From Micromonospora mirobrigensis (lineage in GTDB: Bacteria > Actinomycetota > Actinomycetes > Mycobacteriales > Micromonosporaceae), in NCBI RefSeq assembly GCF_900091555.1, contig NZ_FMCX01000001.1:1178001-1242000 (forward strand): DNA of 64,000 nucleotides, read 5' to 3'. Below are positions 16,951-25,012 of this stretch, in pieces. The position numbers were made by a program, and so were the translations under genes. The notes below the pieces were generated by a model. That model saw only the letters and a program-made list of their open reading frames with translations. It made no database searches and was not told where the DNA came from. Within the stretch, counting starts at the first letter, position 1, and the number at the start of each line of letters is the position of its first letter.

Positions 16951-17244
16951 TCACTGGAAGAGGCCGGCGTTCCGCTTCTCCGTGTCGAGGTAGTCGTTCG
17001 CGGAGTCGTCCACCGCGAGCTTGATGTCCCGCAGCATGGACTGAAGGTCCTGCGAGGCGGAGCGCCAGCGGGTCTGCCGCTGCTCGTACGCCTGGCGCGC
17101 CTCGCCGGCCCAGCTCGCCACCAGCGGCGCGGCGTCCCGTTCCAACTGCCCGAGCTGGCTGTCGAGCGTGTTCAGCGCCTTCTGGATGTCCGCGCTGGCC
17201 TGCTGGAGCGCGGCGAAGTTGACGACCAGCACACCGTCGTTCAT
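16951..17244 (-). CDS. WXG100 family type VII secretion target (97 residues)
   Basis: An Esx-type helical hairpin protein. The central turn is W45-A46-G47, a conservative variant of WxG, and the C-terminal secretion motif YxxxE is at Tyr85-Glu89 (YLDTE). Length is typical. ATG 17244 is preceded by GGAGGAAG. It is the second gene of a WXG100 pair, 22 bp after the first, so the two probably form a heterodimer for secretion. Confidence 0.93.
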   Translation of the reverse strand: MNDGVLVVNFAALQQASADIQKALNTLDSQLGQLERDAAPLVASWAGEARQAYEQRQTRWRSASQDLQSMLRDIKLAVDDSANDYLDTEKRNAGLFQ

Positions 17245-17266
17245 CGGATCTTCCTCCCCCGGTGGG

Positions 17267-17590
17267 TCACAGCGGCAACTGGATGCCGCGGTTGGTGCCG
17301 GCGACCCGGCTGGCCGCCTCGGTGTCCGAGACGTCGTACTGCCGACCCGCGGTGCGGATCGCGCCCGCGGTCTCGCGCAGGGCCCGCGCGAGGGCGGCCT
17401 GGTCCTGCGACCACTGCTGCTTGACCTGCTCGAAGGAACGTCCACCGGCCCCCCGCCAGGCCTGCTGCAACACCTCCAGCTCGGCCATCAGGCTGCTCAA
17501 CATGCTCTGCAGTGACTGGTCGACCTGCTCGAACTTCGCGGCGGTCTGCTGCATCACCACGGCTTCCGCCTGGGTCTCGGCCACCCGCAC
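17267..17590 (-). CDS. WXG100 family type VII secretion target (107 residues)
   Basis: First gene of the Esx pair. Its helix-turn-helix has W45-R46-G47 at the turn and YxxxD (Tyr85-Asp89, YDVSD) near the C-terminus. GTG 17590 is used with GAGG upstream; a GTG two codons later is also possible. Both partners carry a YxxxD/E signal, whereas in classical EsxA/EsxB pairs usually only one does. Confidence 0.92.
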   Translation of the reverse strand: MRVAETQAEAVVMQQTAAKFEQVDQSLQSMLSSLMAELEVLQQAWRGAGGRSFEQVKQQWSQDQAALARALRETAGAIRTAGRQYDVSDTEAASRVAGTNRGIQLPL

Positions 17591-17831
17591 GCACCTCGCT
17601 TCCCGTTGTCGTCGTCGACTGCCGGCGACTGTCCCTGATGGAGCCCGACCCGTCGCGGATGTCGACCAGGAGGGGACGGGAGGTCGACCGGCAGAACTCG
17701 TCGCTGACGGTAGCGGCCTGGTCGCGGTTCTGCTACCCCTGTGGCCTCTTCTGTGGACAATGCGTGCCCCCTCCGTCACGCTCACCCGCCTAGGATGAGC
17801 CGGCGACCGGGTGACGAGCGGAGGAGACGCG

Positions 17832-19640
17832 GTGACGGCGACCACGACGGGCGACCCGGCACGAACGCCCACCCGGCAGTCCCTGCCGCCACGGTGGATG
17901 CCCACTGTCACCGACCGCCGGGCGCCGGGCCGCACCGGCCGGGTGGTCGCCGCCCAGGTGGCCCTCGCCCTGCCGCTGGCCGCGCTCGGCCGGGGCGCGG
18001 GGGTGGTGGCCCTGGCCTGCGTGGCCGCCCTCCTCCTGCTCTGCGCCTGGTGGGTACGCCTGCGCGGCCGACCGCTGGCCGGGTGGCTCGGGGTGGCCGT
18101 GGCCCGGCTCGCCCGGCGCCGGGCCCTGCCGTCGGCCGGGGCGGCGGAGCTGGTGGACCTGGTGGCGCCGGGCGCCGTCGTGCGAGCGGTGGAGCTGGCC
18201 GGCGGTCCGGCGGCCGTGCTGGACGACCCGACCGGGCTGACCGCGCTGCTGGAGGTGGGCGACCCGGGTGACCTGCTGGGCGGTGGCGGTCGGGTGCTGC
18301 CCGGGCCGGCGTCGCTGCTGCCGCCGGTGTCGGCGGAGAGCCCACCGGTCTGCGTCCAGCTCCTGCTCGGCGCGGCGCCCGCACCCGCTCCCTCGGCGGC
18401 CGAGGGCACCGCGGGCACCTCCTACCGGCAGCTCACCGACGGCCGATTGCCGGGCCACAGCCGGGCGCTGCTCGCCGTCCGGGTGCTGCGGGTGGACGGC
18501 TGGTCGGACGAGGACCTGCGCCGGGCGCTCTCCGGCACCGTCCGGCGGATCGTCCGGCGGCTGGGGCCGTCCGCCGCCCGGCCGCTGGGCGCGCCCGCCG
18601 CGCTGCGGGCGGTCGCGGACCTCGCCCACCACGACGACGGGACACCGGTACGCGAGTCCTGGCAGGCGGTCCGCACCGGCGAGCTGCTCCAGAGCTGCTT
18701 CCGGGTGCGGCTGCCGGCCGAGGGGGAACCGGCCGGGGCGCACCTGGTGAGCCGGGTGCTGGTGACGCCGGCCACCGCCACCACCGTGTCGCTCTGCGCC
18801 GGCCCGCGTACCGGGACGGGCGCGGGGCGGACCGGGCTGACCGTGCGGCTCGCCGCGCGTACCCCGGGGGAGCTGGCCGCCGCCGCGCAGGTCCTGCGCC
18901 GCTCGGCCGCCGAGCTGGGCGCGGAGGTGCGCCGGCTGGACGGCGAGCAACTGGCCGGGTTGGCAGCCACCCTGCCGCTGGCCGCCGCTCCCGGGGCGGG
19001 CCACGACGGCGACGGGCCGGCGGAGCTGACCCTCGGCGACGCCGGGCTGATGGTGGGCGCCAACCGGCACGGTGGCGCGGTCACGGTACGGCTGTTCCGG
19101 CCCGAGGGCACCCGGGTGCTGCTGGTCGGTGGCCTGCGCGCCGCGCAGCTGATCACCGTCCGGGCGATGGCGCTGGGCGCGGCCGTGGTGGTGCAGACCG
19201 GGCGGCCCCGGTTCTGGGAGCCGTTCGTCCGCGGGGTGGCCGCCACCTCCGGCACCATCCCGGTGCTGCCACCGGGGCGGCCGGTGGGTGACGCCGCCGG
19301 CACGTCGCTGCGACCGCTGCTGCTGGTGCTGGACGTCGGGCCGGTGCCGGCCGACCCGGCGCCCGGGCCGGCCTGGCGGTCCACCCTGGTCGTCCGGGAC
19401 GAGCTGACTGCGGCGGACGTGGACGCGCTGGCCCGGGCCGACCTGGCGGTGCTGCAACCGCTGGACCGGGCCGAGGCGGCGCTGGCCGGCACGGCGCTCG
19501 GCCTGGGCGGGACGGCCGACTGGCTGACCCGGATCCGGGAGGACATGGTGGCGGTGGTGAACCGGCGGGCGCTGCGCTGGGCGCTGCTCTCCCCGACCCC
19601 GATCGAGTCGCAGGTGATCGGCCGGCCGGCCCGGCGCTGA
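17832..19640 (+). CDS. eccE: Type VII secretion protein EccE-like
   Basis: A 602-residue protein with two N-terminal membrane segments (about residues 32-75, VVAAQVALALPLAAL and GVVALACVAALLLLCAWW) and a large soluble part with no recognised catalytic motif, as expected for EccE, a peripheral component of the ESX membrane complex. GTG 17832 follows GGAGGAG. It is divergent from the WXG100 pair across 241 bp. Sequence conservation in EccE is weak, so the call leans on topology and neighbours. EccB, EccC and EccD are not in the window. Confidence 0.78.
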   Translation: MTATTTGDPARTPTRQSLPPRWMPTVTDRRAPGRTGRVVAAQVALALPLAALGRGAGVVALACVAALLLLCAWWVRLRGRPLAGWLGVAVARLARRRALPSAGAAELVDLVAPGAVVRAVELAGGPAAVLDDPTGLTALLEVGDPGDLLGGGGRVLPGPASLLPPVSAESPPVCVQLLLGAAPAPAPSAAEGTAGTSYRQLTDGRLPGHSRALLAVRVLRVDGWSDEDLRRALSGTVRRIVRRLGPSAARPLGAPAALRAVADLAHHDDGTPVRESWQAVRTGELLQSCFRVRLPAEGEPAGAHLVSRVLVTPATATTVSLCAGPRTGTGAGRTGLTVRLAARTPGELAAAAQVLRRSAAELGAEVRRLDGEQLAGLAATLPLAAAPGAGHDGDGPAELTLGDAGLMVGANRHGGAVTVRLFRPEGTRVLLVGGLRAAQLITVRAMALGAAVVVQTGRPRFWEPFVRGVAATSGTIPVLPPGRPVGDAAGTSLRPLLLVLDVGPVPADPAPGPAWRSTLVVRDELTAADVDALARADLAVLQPLDRAEAALAGTALGLGGTADWLTRIREDMVAVVNRRALRWALLSPTPIESQVIGRPARR

Positions 19641-19696
19641 AATCGGTGATCTTCTGAGGTTCCCGCCGGTTGCCGGTCCGTGGCACGATCCCCGCC

Positions 19697-20083
19697 ATGG
19701 GTTTTCTGAAGGGTCTTCTGATCCGGTTGGCGGCCACCGCGTTCGCCTTCTGGCTCGCCACGTTGCTCATCCCCGGCATCTCACTGGACTCCACCTCGGC
19801 CACCGAGACGGTCACCACGCTGGTGCTCGTCGCGGTGATCTTCGGTGTGGTCAACGCGGTGCTCCAGCCGATCATCAAGACGGTCGGCTGCGGCTTCTAC
19901 CTGCTGACCCTCGGCCTGATCGCGCTGGTGGTCAACGGCCTGCTCTTCCTGCTCACCAGCTTCATCGCCGACGAGGCCGGGCTGCCGTTCCACGTGGACG
20001 GCTTCTGGCCGGCCGCGGTCCTCGGCGCGCTCTTCGTCAGCGTGGTCACCTGGATCCTCGGAGCGGTCCTCGACCGGGACTGA
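19697..20083 (+). CDS. Phage holin family (4-TM) membrane protein
   Basis: A 128-residue integral membrane protein with four hydrophobic helices and the signature IFGVVNAVLQPIIK between helices 2 and 3. It matches the widespread family named mycobacterial four-TMS phage holin (Pfam 04020 type). Despite the name, members are ordinary chromosomal genes, and nothing here suggests a prophage. Function is unknown. Confidence 0.85.
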   Translation: MGFLKGLLIRLAATAFAFWLATLLIPGISLDSTSATETVTTLVLVAVIFGVVNAVLQPIIKTVGCGFYLLTLGLIALVVNGLLFLLTSFIADEAGLPFHVDGFWPAAVLGALFVSVVTWILGAVLDRD

Positions 20084-20106
20084 CGGCCCGTCGGGGCGGG
20101 GCTAGC

Positions 20107-20616
20107 GTGGAGCGCGTGTACTCCCTGACCCGCCCCGACGGCTATCAGCTCAGCACCGACCCGGACCGGCTCGACCTGGCCCGGGTGCACCACTGGCTCT
20201 GCACCGACGCGTACTGGGCGTTGGGGCGGGACCGGGCCACCGTCGAGCGGGCCTTCGCCGGCTCGATCGGGTACGGCGTCTACCGGCCCCGTGACGGGGT
20301 CCAGGTGGCGGTGGCCCGGGTGGTCACCGACGAGGCCACCTTCGCCTGGCTCGCCGACGTCTACGTGGACCGGGAGCAGCGGGGTCGGGGGCTGGGCTCC
20401 TGGCTGGCCGGCGCGGTCCGCGACCACCTGACCGAGCTGGGCGTACGCCGGATCCTGCTGTCCACCGCCGACGCGCACGACGTCTACCGGAGGATCGGTT
20501 TCACCCCGGTCGCCCCGGACCGGTTCATGCAGCTCGACCGGCGGGAGCCGGCATCGGTGAGCCCGCTCACCGGCAAGGAGCGCGACCCCGCCTCGCCACT
20601 TACGGTGGAGGAGTGA
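20107..20616 (+). CDS. GNAT family N-acetyltransferase
   Basis: A 169-residue acetyl-CoA-dependent acyltransferase. The acetyl-CoA loop is DREQRGRGLGSWLAGAV (Q/RxxGxG/A), followed by the C-terminal YRRIGF typical of motif B. The substrate is unknown. GTG 20107 is taken as start, though GTG 20116 is also possible. Its stop overlaps the rarD start by 4 bp, so the two are co-translated. Confidence 0.85.
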   Translation: MERVYSLTRPDGYQLSTDPDRLDLARVHHWLCTDAYWALGRDRATVERAFAGSIGYGVYRPRDGVQVAVARVVTDEATFAWLADVYVDREQRGRGLGSWLAGAVRDHLTELGVRRILLSTADAHDVYRRIGFTPVAPDRFMQLDRREPASVSPLTGKERDPASPLTVEE

Positions 20617-21536
20617 ACCAGCTCCGTCTCGGCTACCTGTACGGCTTCGGCGCGTACCTGCTCTGGGGTTTCTTCCCGCTCTACTTCAAGCGGCTGCGCC
20701 CGACCGGACCGGTGGAGATCCTCGCCCACCGGGTGGTCTGGTCGCTGCTCTTCGTGGCGCTGCTGCTCGCCGCCGCCCGCAACGTCGGCTTCCTGCGCGC
20801 GCTGGCCCGCCGCCCCCGGGCGCTGGCCGGGATCGTCGCGGCGGCGCTGCTGATCGCGGTCAACTGGGGCACCTACATCTACGGCGTGAACTCCGACCGG
20901 GTGGTGGAGACCGCGCTCGGCTACTTCATCAACCCGCTGGTCGTGGTGCTGCTCGGCGTGTTCGTGCTGCGCGAGCGGCTGCGCCCGGCGCAGTGGGCGG
21001 CGCTCGGGGTGGGCACGGTCGCGGTGGTGGTGCTGACCGTCGACTACGGCCGGCTGCCGTACCTCGCGCTCACCCTGGCCTTCAGCTTCGGCGGGTACGG
21101 GCTGGTCAAGAAGCGGCTCGGGCTGCCCGCCGCCGAGGGACTCTTCGTCGAGTCGGCGGTGCTGGCGCTGCCCGCGCTGGCGTACCTGGGCTGGCTGGGG
21201 TGGCGGGGCGACGCCACCTTCGGGCACCTCTCGGCGGGCCACACCGCGCTGCTGGTGGGGGCCGGTGCGGCCACCGCGATCCCGCTGCTGCTCTTCGCGG
21301 GCGCGGCGAACCGGCTGCCGCTGACCAACCTCGGCATGTTGCAGTACCTGGCGCCGATCCTCCAGCTCGGCTGCGGGGTGCTGATCTTCCACGAGCCGAT
21401 GCCGCCGGCCCGGCTGGCCGGCTTCGCGCTGGTCTGGCTGGCCCTGGTGGTCTTCACCGTGGACGCCCTGCGCCAGGGCCGGCGCACCCGGGCCGCCGCC
21501 CGCGCCACCCCCGAACCGGTCCCCGCCGCCCGCTGA
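20613..21536 (+). CDS. rarD: RarD-type EamA family transporter
   Basis: A 307-residue protein with about ten membrane helices and two EamA repeats. It opens with GYLYGFGAYLLWGFFPLYFK and contains NWGTYIYGVNSDRVVETALGYFINPL, both characteristic of RarD. The family is of drug/metabolite-transporter type with unknown substrate. GTG 20613 has GGAGGAG upstream, inside the GNAT stop. It converges on the anti-sigma gene with 20 bp between. Confidence 0.92.
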   Translation: MNQLRLGYLYGFGAYLLWGFFPLYFKRLRPTGPVEILAHRVVWSLLFVALLLAAARNVGFLRALARRPRALAGIVAAALLIAVNWGTYIYGVNSDRVVETALGYFINPLVVVLLGVFVLRERLRPAQWAALGVGTVAVVVLTVDYGRLPYLALTLAFSFGGYGLVKKRLGLPAAEGLFVESAVLALPALAYLGWLGWRGDATFGHLSAGHTALLVGAGAATAIPLLLFAGAANRLPLTNLGMLQYLAPILQLGCGVLIFHEPMPPARLAGFALVWLALVVFTVDALRQGRRTRAAARATPEPVPAAR

Positions 21537-21556
21537 CCGACGTGGCCCGGGGCGGG

Positions 21557-22255
21557 TCAGCCGACGTCGTAGCCGAGGACGGGGGTGCCGTCGGCGCGGG
21601 TCAGCTCCAGCCGGACCAGCTCCGCGTCGGTGAACCGGGTCGCGCCGGTGAGGCGTACGTCGTCGCCGGGGGCCGCCAGCCAGGAGCCGATCTGCTCGGT
21701 CGCGCCGTCCGGGCCGTGCGCCACCAGCCGGAACGTGTACGCCTTGTGATAGCCGGACGTGGCGTCGTACCCGCAGTGCATGGTGACCTCGGTGCCCCAG
21801 TCGGTGCCGGTGAGGCCGATCTCGGCGTGCACCGGCGCGCCCGTCGACACCGGCACCATGGACACCATCCGGACGGCCCGGACGGTCGGCGCCGGGGCCG
21901 GCGCGGGTCGCAGCACGGCGCTGACGCCCAGCCCGGCCAGGAGCGCCAGGGCGGCGGCGACCAGCGCGGTCGAGGCGTACCGTCGGCGGGTGCGGGACCG
22001 CTCGCGGCGCCGACGTTCGGTCGCGGCGGCGAGCAGCGCGGGCACCCGGGTGTCCTCCTCGGGCGGCGGCAGGAACTCCGCCAGCGCGGTCGGGTCGAGG
22101 CGGCCCAGCAGCCCGGGCAGCACGGCGATCTCGGCGACCGCCTCCCGGCAGGACGCGCAGCCGGCCAGGTGCCGTTCGTAGGCGGCCCGCTCGGCGGGGG
22201 CCAGGGCGCCCAGCACGTACGCGCCGTCGTCGTGGGCGAACTCGCAGCGGGTCAT
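21557..22255 (-). CDS. Zinc-binding anti-sigma factor (membrane-anchored)
   Basis: A 232-residue protein with a cytosolic ZAS domain (His29-x3-Cys33-x2-Cys36), one membrane helix at about 93-115, and an outward C-terminal domain of the RskA type. It would bind and hold the sigma factor encoded directly upstream and release it on an envelope or redox signal. Its ATG overlaps the sigma stop by 4 bp (ATGA), which is typical for such pairs. Confidence 0.92.
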   Translation of the reverse strand: MTRCEFAHDDGAYVLGALAPAERAAYERHLAGCASCREAVAEIAVLPGLLGRLDPTALAEFLPPPEEDTRVPALLAAATERRRRERSRTRRRYASTALVAAALALLAGLGVSAVLRPAPAPAPTVRAVRMVSMVPVSTGAPVHAEIGLTGTDWGTEVTMHCGYDATSGYHKAYTFRLVAHGPDGATEQIGSWLAAPGDDVRLTGATRFTDAELVRLELTRADGTPVLGYDVG

Positions 22256-22767
22256 CCGGTCACCCCCATCTCCGCCAGGACCAGCCGCAGCGCCCGCAGG
22301 GCGTAGTGCGTACGGGACTTCACCGTGCCCGGCGGCACGCCCAGCCGCGCGGCGGCCTCGGCCACCGACCGTCCCTGGTAGAAGCATTCCACCAGCACGT
22401 CCCGGTGGGTGGGGCTGAGCCGGCTCAGCGCCTCGGCCACCGTCCACGCCTCCACCGCGCGTTCCGCCTCGTCCACCGTCCCCGCCCGCTCGGGCAGCTG
22501 GTCGGTGAAGACCTCACCGACCCGGTTGGACCGGCGCCGCCAGGCGTCGATGGCGAGGTTGCGGGCGGTGGTGAACAGCCAGGCGCGGACCGAGCCGCGG
22601 CGCGGGTCGAGCGACTCGGGGTGGCGCCAGGCCCGCAGCAGCGTCTCCTGCACCAGGTCCTCGGCCCGGGTCCGGTCCCCGTTGACCAGCCGCAGGGCGT
22701 GCGCCAGGAGCGCCTCCGCGTGCTCGTCGTGCAGCGCGCGCAGCAGCTGGGCGTCGTGGTCGCTGAT
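22252..22767 (-). CDS. ECF sigma factor, apparently starting with ATC
   Basis: Sigma-70 regions 2 and 4 are complete when read from ATC 22767: region 2 runs from about residue 10 to 80 (ALLAHALRLVNGDRTRAEDL, then VQETLLRAW and the RNLAIDAWRR helix), region 4 from about 115 to 165 (LSPTHRDVLVECFYQGRSVAEAAARLGVPPGTVKSR). No ATG, GTG or TTG is available in frame at the N-terminus. The first one, GTG 22653, would delete 38 residues and half of region 2. ATC 22767 has GAGGAG six bases upstream and is followed by SDHDAQLL, a normal sigma N-terminus. The product would be 171 residues and pairs with the overlapping anti-sigma gene. Confidence 0.88.
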   Translation of the reverse strand: MSDHDAQLLRALHDEHAEALLAHALRLVNGDRTRAEDLVQETLLRAWRHPESLDPRRGSVRAWLFTTARNLAIDAWRRRSNRVGEVFTDQLPERAGTVDEAERAVEAWTVAEALSRLSPTHRDVLVECFYQGRSVAEAAARLGVPPGTVKSRTHYALRALRLVLAEMGVTG

Positions 22768-22868
22768 GGCGGTCTCCTCGCTTCCGGCGGCGAGTCCGGC
22801 GATGAATCCACCCCTGCATACGTACGCCGACGCCGCGCGGTTCAGCCGCGAGCCCGGATCGTCCCGGG

Positions 22869-23651
22869 TCAGGTGTCGGCGGCGACCGCGTCGGCGACCG
22901 ACCGGGCGACCGTGAGCAGCTTGGCCCGGACCACCCGGGCGGAGGTCATCATCTCGCTGGCCGGCAGGGCGCAGGCGAGCACCAGCCGGCGTTCCATGTC
23001 CTTGTCCGGGGCGACCAGCACCGCCGCGCAGGCCACGCCCTGCCGGAACTGCCCCAGCTCCAGCTGCATGCCCCGCCGGTCACCGGCGGCCAGGTCCGCC
23101 TCGAACGCATCCCCGCTGGTCAGGGTGGCGGTGGTGAACGGCCGCATGCCGTACTCGCGCAGGTAGCGCAGCCGCTGGTCGGGGGTGAGGGTGGCCAGCA
23201 GGGCCTTGCCGAGCGCGGTGGCGTGCGCGCCCTCGTCGAAGCCGGGGACCAGGTCCTCCAGGTGGGGTGAGCGGTGCCCCTCGGCGGTCGCGGTGATCGC
23301 CACCTGGCCGCCCACGAAACGGCCGAGGAAGTGGCTGTAGCCGGTCTCCCCGGCGGCCCGGCGCAGGCAGTCGCCGACCGGGGGCGGCCCCCGGAACGCC
23401 GTCACCAGCTCCCGGTACCGGTCGGCGATCTCCAGCCCGACGATGTACGTCCCGTCCTCCCGGCGGATCACGTAGCCCTCGTAGGCCAGGGTGCGGACGA
23501 GGTGGTACGTGGTGGCCACGGTCAGCTCGCAGCGGCGCGCGATCTGCTTGACGGTCAGCCCCTTCGGGGCGCGGCCGACCGACTCGAGCACACGAAGCGC
23601 GCGGGACACACTTCGGATGAGATCCGAAGGTTCCGCCAAGGGGTCGCGCAC
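22869..23651 (-). CDS. IclR family transcriptional regulator
   Basis: A 260-residue regulator. The winged helix-turn-helix is at about residues 12-70 (SVSRALRVLESV, GLTVKQIARRCELTVATTYHLVRTL) and the IclR effector domain follows (ATALGKALLATLTPDQ). GTG 23651 is chosen with GGAGG five bases upstream; the open frame continues further but lacks another good site. It is divergent from the MFS gene at 23807, a usual regulator/target arrangement. The inducer is unknown. Confidence 0.88.
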   Translation of the reverse strand: MRDPLAEPSDLIRSVSRALRVLESVGRAPKGLTVKQIARRCELTVATTYHLVRTLAYEGYVIRREDGTYIVGLEIADRYRELVTAFRGPPPVGDCLRRAAGETGYSHFLGRFVGGQVAITATAEGHRSPHLEDLVPGFDEGAHATALGKALLATLTPDQRLRYLREYGMRPFTTATLTSGDAFEADLAAGDRRGMQLELGQFRQGVACAAVLVAPDKDMERRLVLACALPASEMMTSARVVRAKLLTVARSVADAVAADT

Positions 23652-23806
23652 AACCACCTCCGCCGGCCAGGGACTTACACCATATGAAAAAGGGGCCGAG
23701 TGCGAAATGCCTGTTCGGGTCGAGGATGCCAGACCGCCGCCCACCATGCGTACTCCGGCGGACACGATGCGTGCGGCAACCGGGCGTCGCGTAGGTTGGC
23801 GGGACC

Positions 23807-24988
23807 ATGACCGACACCGCCCTCGCCACCCCCGCAGGGTCCGCGCCGCCCCGCCCGGTACGGGCCAGCGCGGGCGCCATCGCCGTCACCATCGCCTGCG
23901 TCGTCCCAATCTTCCTGGTCGGTGGCCTCGCCGTGCAGATGGGCCACGACCTGCGCTTCAGCCCGGCGGGCCTCGGGCTCGCCGTCTCCGTCTACTTCGG
24001 CGTCAGCGCGCTGGCCTCGGTGCCCTCCGGGGCGCTGGTCGAGCGGTACGGCCCGGCCGTGGTGGCCCGCGCCGGCATCCTGCTCTCCGCCGGTTCGCTG
24101 CTGGCGGTGGCGGGACTGGCCCGGTCGTACCCGGTGCTCGTGGTCCTGCTCGGGTTGAGCGCCGGAGCGAACGCGCTCGGCCAGCTGGCCAGCAACGCGG
24201 CGCTGGCCGCGCACGTGCCGGCCCGCCGGCAGGGGCTGTCGTTCGGGGTGAAGCAGGCCGCGATCCCGGTCTCCACCCTGCTGGCCGGGGCGGCCGTACC
24301 GACCGTGGCGCTGACCGTCGGCTGGCGGTGGGCCTTCGTGGCGGCGGCCGTCGGGGCGCTGGCCGCCCTGGCGGTCGTACCCGGGCGGGAGCCGGCGGCG
24401 ACGCGGCGGCGCAGCGGCGGGCGGGGCGGGCGCGCGACGGTGGCGCTGGTGGTCGTCGGGGTGGCCGCCACCCTGGCCGCGGCCGCCGCCAACGCGCTGG
24501 GCACCTTCGTGGTGGATTCCTCGGCCACCCGTGGTCTCTCCCCGGCCCTGGCCGGTCTCACCCTCACCCTGGGCAGCGCGGTCTGCGTGGCGGCCCGGGT
24601 GGGCGCCGGCTGGCTGGCCGACCGGCGGGAGAGCGGCCACGTGGCGCTGATCGCCGGCATGCTCGTGGTCGGCGCGGGCGGGCTGGCCCTGCTCGCGATG
24701 GCCGGCCCGGTGCCGCTGGTCGCCGGCGTGGTGCTCGGCTTCGGCCTGGGCTGGGCCTGGCCGGGGCTGATGAACTTCGCCGTGGTCCGGCTCCACCCGC
24801 AGGCCCCGGCCGCCGCCACCTCGATCACCCAGACCGGCGTGTACGCGGGCGGCTGCCTCGGTCCGCTCGGCCTCGGCGCCCTCGCCGACACCTTCGGCTA
24901 CCCGGTGATGTGGGCGGCTGCCGCCGCCGCGATGCTCCTCGCCGCCCTGTTCATGCTCACCGGCAGCCGCCTCCTGGCCCGCCCCTGA
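23807..24988 (+). CDS. MFS transporter
   Basis: A 393-residue major facilitator with about 12 helices. Between helices 2 and 3 is the motif GALVERYGPAVVARAG, a form of the MFS A-motif, and the equivalent in the second half is GAGWLADRRESGHVALIAG. The family resembles CynX/NimT-type or antibiotic-exporter MFS proteins; the substrate cannot be told. It is probably controlled by the divergent IclR regulator. It converges with the polyprenyl synthase gene; a short GCGCGC hairpin at 24992-25006 separates them. Confidence 0.88.
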   Translation: MTDTALATPAGSAPPRPVRASAGAIAVTIACVVPIFLVGGLAVQMGHDLRFSPAGLGLAVSVYFGVSALASVPSGALVERYGPAVVARAGILLSAGSLLAVAGLARSYPVLVVLLGLSAGANALGQLASNAALAAHVPARRQGLSFGVKQAAIPVSTLLAGAAVPTVALTVGWRWAFVAAAVGALAALAVVPGREPAATRRRSGGRGGRATVALVVVGVAATLAAAAANALGTFVVDSSATRGLSPALAGLTLTLGSAVCVAARVGAGWLADRRESGHVALIAGMLVVGAGGLALLAMAGPVPLVAGVVLGFGLGWAWPGLMNFAVVRLHPQAPAAATSITQTGVYAGGCLGPLGLGALADTFGYPVMWAAAAAAMLLAALFMLTGSRLLARP

Positions 24989-25012
24989 CCGGCGCGCAGG
25001 GCGCGCGGTGGG

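Noticed and set aside
19697..20083. Prophage remnant because of the holin name
   Set aside because: The family is a common chromosomal membrane protein and no phage genes are nearby.
22252..22653. Sigma factor starting at GTG 22653
   Set aside because: That start removes 38 residues including much of region 2, while the frame upstream encodes that region clearly back to ATC 22767.
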